From assembly GCA_003477185.1 (NCBI GenBank), contig DMTJ01000586.1:1-5106 (forward strand): 5,106 bases of DNA, given 5' to 3'. The translations under genes were made by a program, and so were the position numbers. The notes below the pieces were generated by a model that saw only the letters and a list, made by a program, of their open reading frames with translations, searched no databases and was not told where the DNA came from. This DNA comes from Lentisphaeria bacterium. Lineage in GTDB: Bacteria > Verrucomicrobiota > Lentisphaeria > JABSQK01 > UBA12247. Shown here in pieces: positions 1 through 5,106 of the stretch; the stretch's first letter is position 1, and the number at the start of each line of letters is the position of its first letter.

Positions 1-2303
1 CCGTCACACGCCGCCGCATAGGTGGCATCCTCGAATTTGGTGTAGGACCACTCGCCGCCATCCAGCAGATTGTCACTCACATCATAATTTGGCAGCCGGA
101 TGGCCTCGGTCAGTGGCGCGCCCAGCCAATCATGATCCTCCAGGTCGCCGCCCTTGTATTCATCCCAGTCATAGATGTCAAAGCAGGTCTCGGCCGAATC
201 CTCGCCTTCACCTTCCTCGGCAGCGCGGCCGTCACCAGTTTCGGCGGCGTAGGCGTGTGGCATGCCCACCATCAGGCTTGCTGCCAGACCAACGCGGAAG
301 TTTGCGTTCGTGCTGGGGAGGGCGGACTCCGCACACGAGTAATGCAGCGAATCATCTTTGGTGAAGGCATAACTGTAAGGATTTGCGGAGTTCGCGAATT
401 GTACCCATTGGTCCAGGTGGGTCAGACCAGCGCTGAAACTGCCGTAATTCTCAACCAGTGGGAAGTTCTCCATCTCCATGCCGTCAGCTGTCCCGTAGGA
501 GCGGTAGCCCCATTCCGGGATGCTGGAGTCTGCCTGGACAATGATCGGGCAGCCAAGTTCGTCGTAGTGCTCGCGAATCTGGCTCATGAACTTGCTGGCG
601 CCGAGACCAAAGGCATTGATGCCGTCGATAAAGCCGTAGTCGGCGACTAGGTCGTTGTCTGCGTCGACTGGGAACTCCAGCTTGGTGTAGCGCCAGCGGC
701 CGCCGTCGAAGACGATGCCATCTGGGATCGATTCGCTCAGCGTCTCGAAGCGGTCAATCACGTAGTCGGCGAAGATGTCGTAGCCAAGGTTGCCAGCGGT
801 ATCCTGCGGACTTGCCAGGGAGACATTGACCGTCCAACTGCTGTCCAGATTGGCCCAAGTGAGCATATGCGGCTGCAGCAAAATTGCGGTATCCTCGTCA
901 GGGGTCCAAGCCACAGCGCTGGTGGAATACCGGGAGCGTTTGATCTCGACGTGAGTGCTGTCAATGACGCTAAGAATCTTGATCTCTTCATGTGGCTCCC
1001 AGATGTGGCTCCAACCGCCGCCGGAGATATCGACCGCGTGAATCATCGCCAGATCATTTTCCTGGAAGACCGTCGCATCCTCGACCTCGATCGTGACGGT
1101 GTCGTCCTGCGTCGCGTCCAGGGCATCCACCACGCGCGTTCCCAGTTCAAACAACCAATGGCCTGGATACACGCCCGCAGCCTCGGTCTGGCTCGCGCCG
1201 ATCGTCGCGAACGAATCATGTTGGATTGAAAGCACGTGCGGGAAATTACTCTCGACGTCTACGGTCAGGTCGCGATCCTTCTCGCTGAGGGCCTCGTAGT
1301 TGCGGAAGCGGGTGTCGTCTCCGGCTACGCCGCCACTAAAGGGACGGAAGGCGATGGCCATGGGGTAGCGGGCGCTGGCATCGCTGCGCCATGGCCACAT
1401 GTTCTGCTTTTGGTGGTAGACCCAGTAGCCCAGGAATGGATCCAGCCAGTAGGAACTGGCCAGGTAGCCGCCACCGAGATCATACCACATTGGCAGCGCA
1501 ATGGACTGTCGGTCCAGCGCATCGCTGAATGCGCGAGGTTGGTACGGCACCACGCCGCTCACACCGGCGGCTGTCCATTCTGGCCCAATTTTGGCTACGC
1601 CCGAGCGATCGCGCCCCTTCACCGTCACGGTGGTGGCAAAGCTGGCAAACACCTGATAACCGCGCCACGGTAGAATATGCTTAGGAATGGTCCAATGCTT
1701 GTTCGCCCAAGTCATCACGCTGATCACGGCATCATGGTCAAACACAGCGTCGGTGCTGGTGTCCAGCGGCAGCAGAGGCAGCGAGATGAAATTCCAACCT
1801 TGGTGCAGGCTCAGATCTACGCTGGTCGCGCCGAACAGAATCTCGATGTCCCACGCTTGCCTGGCCGGCACCACAAGCACACTCTTGGTGGCCATGTCAA
1901 TGGTTACCGATTCCTGACCGTTGAGGTCCTGGCCCAACAAACGAAGTCCAGCTGGGACTGCAAACACGTCCCAGCTGAGGATGATGTCCTGGATCCCGGT
2001 TGAGTTGTCGATGCGATAGTGCCAGCTTGCGAGGTCCGCAAGCCCGCGGATATCGACCAGCTGGCCACTGATGCTCGGTGCACCCGGAGCGGGGGGCGGC
2101 ATGAGCTGGTCGAACTGAGGGTCGAAGTCATCGGTTCCACTCGCGGCTTGGCCGAGTCGCAGGCGGCTTACGGGGCCGTTTGTGACGGCCAGGTCTACAC
2201 TCCAGCCTTCGGTGAACACGGTAATGAAGGCAAAAGTATATTTAGCGACATGGGCCAGTGCCCAATCTTGCGAGATCCGCAGCGAATTTGGGGCAGTTGC
2301 CCA
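1..2303 (-). CDS. Secreted multidomain protein with putative TIM-barrel glycoside hydrolase domain; 5' end disrupted, 3' end off the window
   Basis: A single minus-strand frame is open for 767 codons (positions 2303 to 3) and leaves the window without a stop. Counting from codon 2303, residues about 25-165 form a beta-rich module with GWSVDLAV, a DDFDPQFDQ-PPPAP hinge and ILSWDVFAVP, of a type common in exported proteins. Residues about 168-290 carry GWNFISLPLLPLD and two GY-aromatic-V-hydrophobic motifs (GYQVF, GYWVY). From about residue 380 the PGHWLFELGT motif opens a domain that resembles putative glycoside hydrolases (GHL15-like): WTVNVSLASPQD near 490, DGIVFDGGRW near 528-537, DGMEMENFP near 608 and a hydrophobic RVGLAASLMVGMPHAY stretch. 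Asp533, Glu610 and Glu612 are candidate active-site acids; this is inference. An acid-rich loop follows near 689-720. No in-frame start with a ribosome binding site exists below the TAA at 2304-2306; the genuine start is probably the ATG at 2523. The substrate is unknown. The coding frame is secure, but the family assignment is moderate. Confidence 0.82.
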
Positions 2304-2320
2304 TTAAATCAACAGACCGT

Positions 2321-2366
2321 TTCGCTGTGCCCCGGCAGAGGGGCAGTGCACACGTGGCACAGCGAA
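2321..2366. repeat. 11-bp perfect inverted repeat inside the broken 5' region
   Basis: TTCGCTGTGCC at 2321-2331 and GGCACAGCGAA at 2356-2366 are exact reverse complements separated by 24 bases. The stretch can alternatively fold as TGCCCC-GGCAGA-GGGGCA (2328-2345). It lies just upstream of the in-frame TAA, in the only part of the gene that does not look like coding sequence. It could be a small palindromic insertion or a chance hairpin. Confidence 0.5.
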
Positions 2367-2440
2367 GGGAAGGGCGCATCTGTCGTGCCAGTTCCCGATA
2401 CCTGTAAGGGCTAAATCGCCGTCCTTCGTCAAGGTCCCGA

Positions 2441-2466
2441 ATCTGCTGAGGATATCCGCAGCAGAT
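2441..2466. repeat. 26-bp near-perfect palindrome
   Basis: The 26 bases form ATCTGCTG-a-GGATATCC-g-CAGCAGAT, which matches its own reverse complement at 24 of 26 positions. It lies about 57-82 bases inside the disrupted gene, over the codons of the signal peptidase cleavage region. Dyad symmetry of this length is typical of a site for a dimeric protein, but its position in coding sequence argues for caution. Confidence 0.45.
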
Positions 2467-2531
2467 GCCGAGGGCCCGTAGCCGAGTGTCAACACGGACG
2501 GCCAGACTGAGCAGGATCTTCATCGTCCGTT

Positions 2532-2538
2532 CACCTCT
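2532..2538 (-). promoter_or_regulatory. Ribosome binding site for the secreted protein gene
   Basis: On the minus strand AGAGGTG lies 8 bases upstream of the ATG at 2523. This placement, together with the signal peptide that follows, fixes the original start of the disrupted gene. Confidence 0.7.
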
Positions 2539-2978
2539 TACTGTTGGTTTCCCGTGGACGCCCAGCTCGCGGGGGAACGTGCTATTTGTCGAAAGTCGCA
2601 GCTGCCGTTGCCTCTGCTCCGCGATTGTCCGACGGAAGGCAAAAGCTCCAGCGTGACAGTGAAGATAGCCGAAATCATGGCAGTAGGCAAATTGAGGCAT
2701 TGATCGATCAGGTTTGATTTTTGATCAGCATGGATCCCGCGGCATGCTCGCGAGTCATGAGAGAATCTCGGTTTTCATCTGCATCTGCGTGCCCCCTCGC
2801 GTGACGGCCATCCCCCCCTGGGCAGTGATGACTGTGCTCAGAAAGCTGGCTGGGCCTCAGAACTCACCGCGACGCAGGGAAGCGGTGTGAAGTTGAACGC
2901 CTGCACTTTCGGGATTCAATTCTGTTCACTCCCCGCTCAACCCAATCCTAGTCCTTCGCGGGGGACGAGGTGGATGAT
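2539..2978. other. Intergenic region between divergent genes, no gene seen
   Basis: This is 440 bases between the divergent secreted-protein gene and the plus-strand remnants. No frame here has both a ribosome binding site and protein-like composition. Besides the weak promoter candidate at 2662-2690, it holds the perfect 10-bp palindrome TGATCGATCA at 2701-2710 followed by a second TTGATCA at about 2721-2727, which may be an operator-like pair or chance. The open frames crossing it on either strand look like random translation. Confidence 0.5.
2662..2690 (-). promoter_or_regulatory. Candidate sigma-70-like promoter for the secreted protein gene
   Basis: On the minus strand TTGCCT (2690-2685), a 17-base spacer and TATCTT (2667-2662) match the -35 and -10 consensus at 4 of 6 positions each, about 140 bases ahead of the start codon. 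The spacing is ideal but the match is weak, so this is only a candidate. Confidence 0.2.
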
Positions 2979-3099
2979 TCTCCAACGCCAAAGGCGTTCC
3001 GCCATATAGCCCAGGGTTGCCCCACCCCTGGGGCCAGCCGCCAAGACTCTCCAACGCCATCGGCGTTGCGTCGGGGCGTAGACGGGGGACCCGACGCGG
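2979..3099. repeat. Hairpin-rich intergenic repeat element with two AACGCC-NNN-GGCGTT units
   Basis: Two near-identical units TCTCCAACGCC-NNN-GGCGTT start about 69 bases apart. Each is a 6-bp stem with a 3-base loop (2984-2998 with loop AAA, 3053-3067 with loop ATC). Between them CCCAGGG (3010-3016) pairs with CCCTGGG (3026-3032), and after the second unit GCGTCGGG (3068-3075) pairs with CCCGACGC (3090-3097). The 'AACGCC...GGCGTT' plus 'AGCCCAGGG...CCCTGGG' arrangement resembles dispersed repeats that I recall from planctomycete-like genomes; that recollection is not verified. Translating it gives the SPTP-type low-information peptides typical of spurious open frames over such repeats. The element directly abuts the truncated coding remnant at 3093, which suggests it marks a rearrangement point. 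Confidence 0.6.
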
Positions 3100-3215
3100 A
3101 GCTTTTTCTGGATCAGCTGGTGGTCAAGAGTGCAGAGAAGGACCTGCTTCTCAGTCTGGTATACGCGGACATGGCGATCGAGCCGATGCCCATGCCGCGG
3201 ATTGCTGGCGCGTGA
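3093..3215 (+). pseudogene. C-terminal remnant of an unidentified gene upstream of the GH2 pseudogene
   Basis: About 40 codons reading DAELFLDQLVVKSAEKD through ADMAIEPMPMPRIAGA end at TGA 3213-3215. Composition and codon use look like real protein, and the stop overlaps the GTG start of the GH2 gene in a GTGA tetranucleotide, the usual sign of a translationally coupled operon pair. Upstream of 3093 the frame enters the hairpin repeat, so the rest of the gene is missing. I do not recognise the family. The upstream ATG at 2970 that would extend the frame lies ahead of the repeat and is not credible as a start. Confidence 0.4.
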
Positions 3216-4426
3216 AAGCGTATCCACACTTTCCTACCCGCAAGACACGTGATCTGAAACAGCTCTGGGACTTTGCCTTTACGGACGCCGTTGGGTAGGA
3301 TGACTTTGACGTCGAGGCGGTCGTGTACAACGATCGCCTGCCGGTTCCTTCTGCGTTTGACGCGTTTCCTGCCTATGCGGGAAAACGTGGCCTAGGGATC
3401 TATCGCCGTCTGGTTGAGGTAACGGCGCATACGTTGAGCCTGCTGAAGACTGGCGGTGCCGGAATGTCGTGCAAGGTGTATGTAGACGGTGCGCTGCTGG
3501 CCATACATATTGGCACGTACACGCCGTTCGAGGTTGCTGTGCCCGCAAGCGCAGGCGGACGACGTGAACTTGTCGTTGTCACCGACAACCGCTACGACTT
3601 TGAGCGGTGTCCGTTGCACGAGGACTTCTTCGATTTCTATAACTACGGCGGGATCATTCGCCAGGTCTGGCTTGAGGAGTTGCCAGCGAACCCTGTCGCG
3701 AACGTCCACGTGACAACAGACTGCATCAGCACCGGGACGATCCAGGTGCGGGTGGCATTCCGTGGCGAACCTGTGCCATTTCGGCATGCGCTTGATGAAG
3801 GGGAGATGCTGGATGCACCGGGCCCCGAGTTTACGGCCGTAAAGTTGTGAACCTAACTCTGTGGAGCCCGGATGCGCCAAACCTGCACCTGCTGACTGAC
3901 GACACCGGCGATGACGCGGTGACCGTGCGTTTTGGGCTGCGCGAGGTACCTGCCGAAAACGGCTAGATACTGCTCAATGGCCACGCCATCAAGTCGCTTG
4001 GCTACTGCCGCCACGAAGCGCATCCACAATGTGGACCGGTTCTGCCCGACGCCATGCTAATCGCCGATCTGCAACTACTGCGTGACCGGGGCTGCAATTT
4101 TGTCCGAGGCGCGCATTATCAGCAGGATCCGCGATTTCTGGATCGTTGTGATGAACAGGGCATCCTCGTTTTTGCCGAAAGCCTTGCCTGGCAGGCAGAC
4201 GAGAAGAACCTGCTGGGTATCATCTGTCGTGAGGCGCTTGAGAATGAAGGCGTGGCTTGCGTAGCGCTGTGGCAGTTTTGCGATTCGCGGACTTATCAGG
4301 GCCGCAACGGGCCAGGCCGCCCTCGGACTTCCCAAAAAGGCCTATTCAACGGTTGAAAGTGACTTTTCCGCCGCCCAACAAACACGCACTGACGGAGGAG
4401 CGGCATGCGTCAGCGAAACGTCCTAA
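3212..4426 (+). pseudogene. Beta-glucuronidase-like glycoside hydrolase family 2 pseudogene
   Basis: GH2 enzymes of this type hydrolyse beta-linked glucuronic acid or related sugars. All three domains are recognisable. The sugar-binding domain (about 3221-3685) has LWDFAF, RLPVPSAFDAF, GIYRRLVEV, CKVYVDG, HIGTYTPFEV and FDFYNYGGIIRQVWLEELP. The immunoglobulin-like domain ends LWSPDAPNLHLL and FGLREV. The barrel start has ILLNGHAIKSLGYCRHEAHP, GCNFVRGAHY and DPRFLDRCDEQGILVF. The likely start is GTG 3212. Lesions are TAG 3296-3298, a frameshift at 3840-3850 (stop TGA 3848), TAG 3964-3966, a large deletion near 4195-4215 joining ESLAWQ to the last barrel strand VALWQFCDSRTYQ, and a frameshift plus small loss near 4325-4337 before KKAYSTVESDF, ending at TAA 4424. 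The deletion removes the NE acid/base and the second catalytic glutamate (E413 and E504 in E. coli GusA), so no active enzyme can result. Confidence 0.92.
4394..4400 (+). promoter_or_regulatory. Ribosome binding site of the sulfatase remnant
   Basis: GGAGGAG ends 4 bases before the ATG at 4405 (the GGAGG core is 6 bases away). It lies inside the 3' end of the GH2 pseudogene and supports the sulfatase start. Confidence 0.65.
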
Positions 4427-4464
4427 TCATCCATACCGACCAGTAACGCTTCGACAGCCAAACG
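4405..4464 (+). pseudogene. N-terminal remnant of a sulfatase gene
   Basis: ATG 4405 starts MRQRNVLIIHTDQ, followed by TAA 4444-4446 and then RFDS. Type I (formylglycine-dependent) sulfatases commonly begin RPNVLIIHTDQQRFDSLGC, so the stop most simply replaces the second glutamine of the signature (CAA to TAA). The Asp of TDQ belongs to the N-terminal metal-binding segment. Similarity stops right after RFDS (about 4458); the rest of the gene, including the C-x-P/A-x-R active-site motif, is absent, and the DUF1080 gene follows in the opposite direction. The start overlaps the end of the GH2 pseudogene (stop at 4424-4426) by about 22 bases, so the two were probably cotranslated. Together they suggest a former pathway for sulfated, uronic-acid-containing glycans. 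The segment is short, but the motif and ribosome binding site agree. Confidence 0.75.
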
Positions 4465-4513
4465 GGTAGGGGCGTCACCGTTTTCATTTTTCTGCCTCCC
4501 ATTCTTGCCGGTC

Positions 4514-4532
4514 CGTTCGGCCCTCACGAACG
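4514..4532. other. Short hairpin just downstream of the DUF1080 stop
   Basis: CGTTCG (4514-4519) and CGAACG (4527-4532) form a 6-bp stem with a 7-base loop, starting 2 bases past the DUF1080 stop codon. There is no T-run after it on either strand, so it is not a classical intrinsic terminator, though it could protect the transcript end. Confidence 0.3.
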
Positions 4533-4533
4533 C

Positions 4534-5106
4534 TTAAAGCTCTTTGAGGCGGACGTTGCGAAGCCAGCACTCCATGGCCGGACCGGCGTGCAGTTGCATG
4601 CCAATCAGGCCCTTGAGCTGCTTATTGGGGTGATTGTCGATAATGTCGACGGCCACCTCGCCATTGAGCTTGTGAATCATGTGGTTGCCACGACAGATGA
4701 TTTCGTAGGTCTGCCATTCGTCGGTCTTGACCGGGGTGACCTCGCAGGTCTTGCCCACAACCTTAGGCTTGCCGTCGGTACCGACTTCAACTTTTTGCCC
4801 ACGACGGGCGACAATGCCACGTTTGTCGAGCTGTTCCGCATAGAGCATCGCGACGTACGGTGGGTTCGGATGAATGTCTGCCTGATAGCCGCGCAGTCGA
4901 TGGTCGGCCTCGTTCAGCCATTGCGAGCGATACATCATGCCGGAATTGTTGCCGGTGCATTTGGCCTCGAAGGAGAGGTGGAAGTCGTCGACTTCACCGT
5001 CCCAGACAAGAAAGGTGTTGGCCTTGAGCTTGTTGCCTATGGTGGTGCCGTAGATGATGCCGTCCTTGACGGACCAGAGCTTGGGATCGCCCTTCCAGCC
5101 CGACAA
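4534..5106 (-). CDS. DUF1080 domain protein (3-keto-disaccharide hydrolase family), C-terminal part
   Basis: The 190 codons from the right edge to TAA 4534-4536 match the DUF1080 (PF06439) concanavalin-like jelly-roll domain nearly end to end. They show LSGWKGDPKLWSVKDGIIYG at the start, then NTFLVWDGEVDDFHLSFEAK, GNNSGMMYRSQ, GYQADIHPNPPYVAMLY, RGIVARRGQKVEV, DEWQTYEIICRGNHMIHKLN and finally GLIGMQLHAGPAMECWLRNV. The family acts on 3-keto sugars or is attached to secreted or periplasmic glycan-degrading systems, and is strongly expanded in Planctomycetota and relatives. The leading TTG is not a start: the family has a leucine there (the 'DLSGW' motif), and the N-terminus with any signal peptide lies beyond the window. 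The frame is intact, in contrast to its neighbours. It converges with the decayed GH2-sulfatase remnant. Confidence 0.93.
   Translation of the reverse strand: MSGWKGDPKLWSVKDGIIYGTTIGNKLKANTFLVWDGEVDDFHLSFEAKCTGNNSGMMYRSQWLNEADHRLRGYQADIHPNPPYVAMLYAEQLDKRGIVARRGQKVEVGTDGKPKVVGKTCEVTPVKTDEWQTYEIICRGNHMIHKLNGEVAVDIIDNHPNKQLKGLIGMQLHAGPAMECWLRNVRLKEL

Larger units (their letters stand above)
2304..2523 (-). pseudogene. Broken 5' end of the same gene: start codon and signal peptide, then frameshift and nonsense codon
   Basis: The ATG at 2523-2521 has a strong ribosome binding site and begins MKILLSLAV, the first half of a signal peptide. The second half, LTLGYGPSASAADILSRFG, is in the next frame, which is the frame of the long downstream coding region. 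Removing one base from the CC near 2496-2497 joins them into a normal export signal with an A-S-A cleavage site. The corrected frame then runs through KDGDLALTGIGN but ends at TAA 2304-2306, immediately before the 767-codon open region. The 30 codons ahead of that stop look non-coding and contain an inverted repeat. An alternative single-lesion reading stays in the ATG frame, which is open to its TAA at 2242-2244, and shifts frame between about 2303 and 2245; it loses the signal peptide and its protein looks unnatural. True decay, assembly error and sequencing error cannot be separated from the sequence alone. Confidence 0.7.

Noticed and set aside
132..2414. Chain of plus-strand open frames (132-650, 867-1229, 1236-1673, 1677-2003, 2019-2414)
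   Set aside because: They are antisense to the 767-codon minus-strand frame, lack ribosome binding sites and family motifs, and arise from the GC-rich codon pattern of the real gene.
2242..2700. Minus-strand 152-codon frame taken as a complete gene
   Set aside because: Only its ATG at 2523 and the nine codons after it are credible. Beyond that the frame is the wrong one for the signal peptide and for the downstream protein.
2970..3092. Start of an 81-codon protein at ATG 2970
   Set aside because: The first 40 codons are a translation of the hairpin repeat and are not protein-like. Only the tail from about 3093 is plausible.
3296..3966. TAG read as an amino acid (recoded genetic code), because both in-frame stops in the GH2 gene are TAG
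   Set aside because: The same gene also has frameshifts and a catalytic deletion, and TAA interrupts the neighbouring gene and the sulfatase remnant, so general decay explains all of them.
4257..4469. Plus-strand 70-codon open frame over the GH2-sulfatase junction
   Set aside because: The other frames carry the GH2 tail (KKAYSTVESDF) and the sulfatase start, while this one is unstructured sequence.
4410..4487. Small minus-strand frame of 25 codons (MKTVTPLPVWLSKRYW...) with GGGAGG 7 bases before its ATG, downstream of DUF1080
   Set aside because: It is antisense to the sulfatase remnant, whose plus-strand reading gives a recognisable family motif. The peptide is short and has no recognisable feature.
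4514..4532. Intrinsic terminator after DUF1080
   Set aside because: The stem is only 6 bp and no T-run follows on either strand, so it is listed only as a hairpin.
5104..5106. TTG at the right edge as the start codon of the DUF1080 gene
   Set aside because: The leucine belongs to the conserved LSGW motif of the domain, so the gene simply continues beyond the window.

Overview
The window is a GC-rich bacterial stretch with the gene content of a polysaccharide-degrading member of the PVC superphylum or a related lineage (Planctomycetota, Lentisphaerota, Verrucomicrobiota or Hydrogenedentota). The pointers are a DUF1080 (3-keto-disaccharide hydrolase type) gene, a beta-glucuronidase-like GH2 gene, a sulfatase start, a large secreted multidomain protein, and an intergenic hairpin-rich repeat of a style I associate with such genomes. 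The assignment is inference; there is no rRNA or ribosomal protein gene to anchor it.

Layout. (1) Positions 1-2523, minus strand: a large exported protein running off the left edge. From 2303 down to position 3 there is one uninterrupted frame of 767 codons, with beta-rich modules followed by what looks like a TIM-barrel glycoside hydrolase domain. Its beginning is broken: a good Shine-Dalgarno, ATG and signal peptide lie at 2523-2440, but a one-base frameshift splits the signal peptide and a TAA sits in the main frame at 2304-2306. (2) Positions 2524-2978: no gene seen, apart from the ribosome binding site of gene 1 and a weak promoter candidate. (3) Positions 2979-3099: a cluster of short hairpins containing two copies of an AACGCC-NNN-GGCGTT unit. 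(4) Positions 3093-4464, plus strand: a decayed operon. It holds the tail of an unidentified gene, a beta-glucuronidase-like GH2 pseudogene (two TAG stops, two frameshifts and a large internal deletion that removes both catalytic glutamates), and the first 13 codons of a sulfatase with a perfect-looking ribosome binding site and a nonsense codon in the family signature. (5) Positions 4534-5106, minus strand: the C-terminal 190 residues of a DUF1080 protein, undamaged, entering from the right edge.

Read together, the plus-strand remnants record a lost GH2-sulfatase module of the kind that removes uronic acids and sulfate from sulfated glycans. It is flanked by an intact DUF1080 gene and by a secreted putative glycoside hydrolase that is itself damaged at its 5' end. 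I found no CRISPR array, tRNA, rRNA, insertion sequence or convincing intrinsic terminator. I did not find a new defence or mobile system. The interest lies in gene decay, a partly uncharacterised secreted protein, and several palindromic elements.
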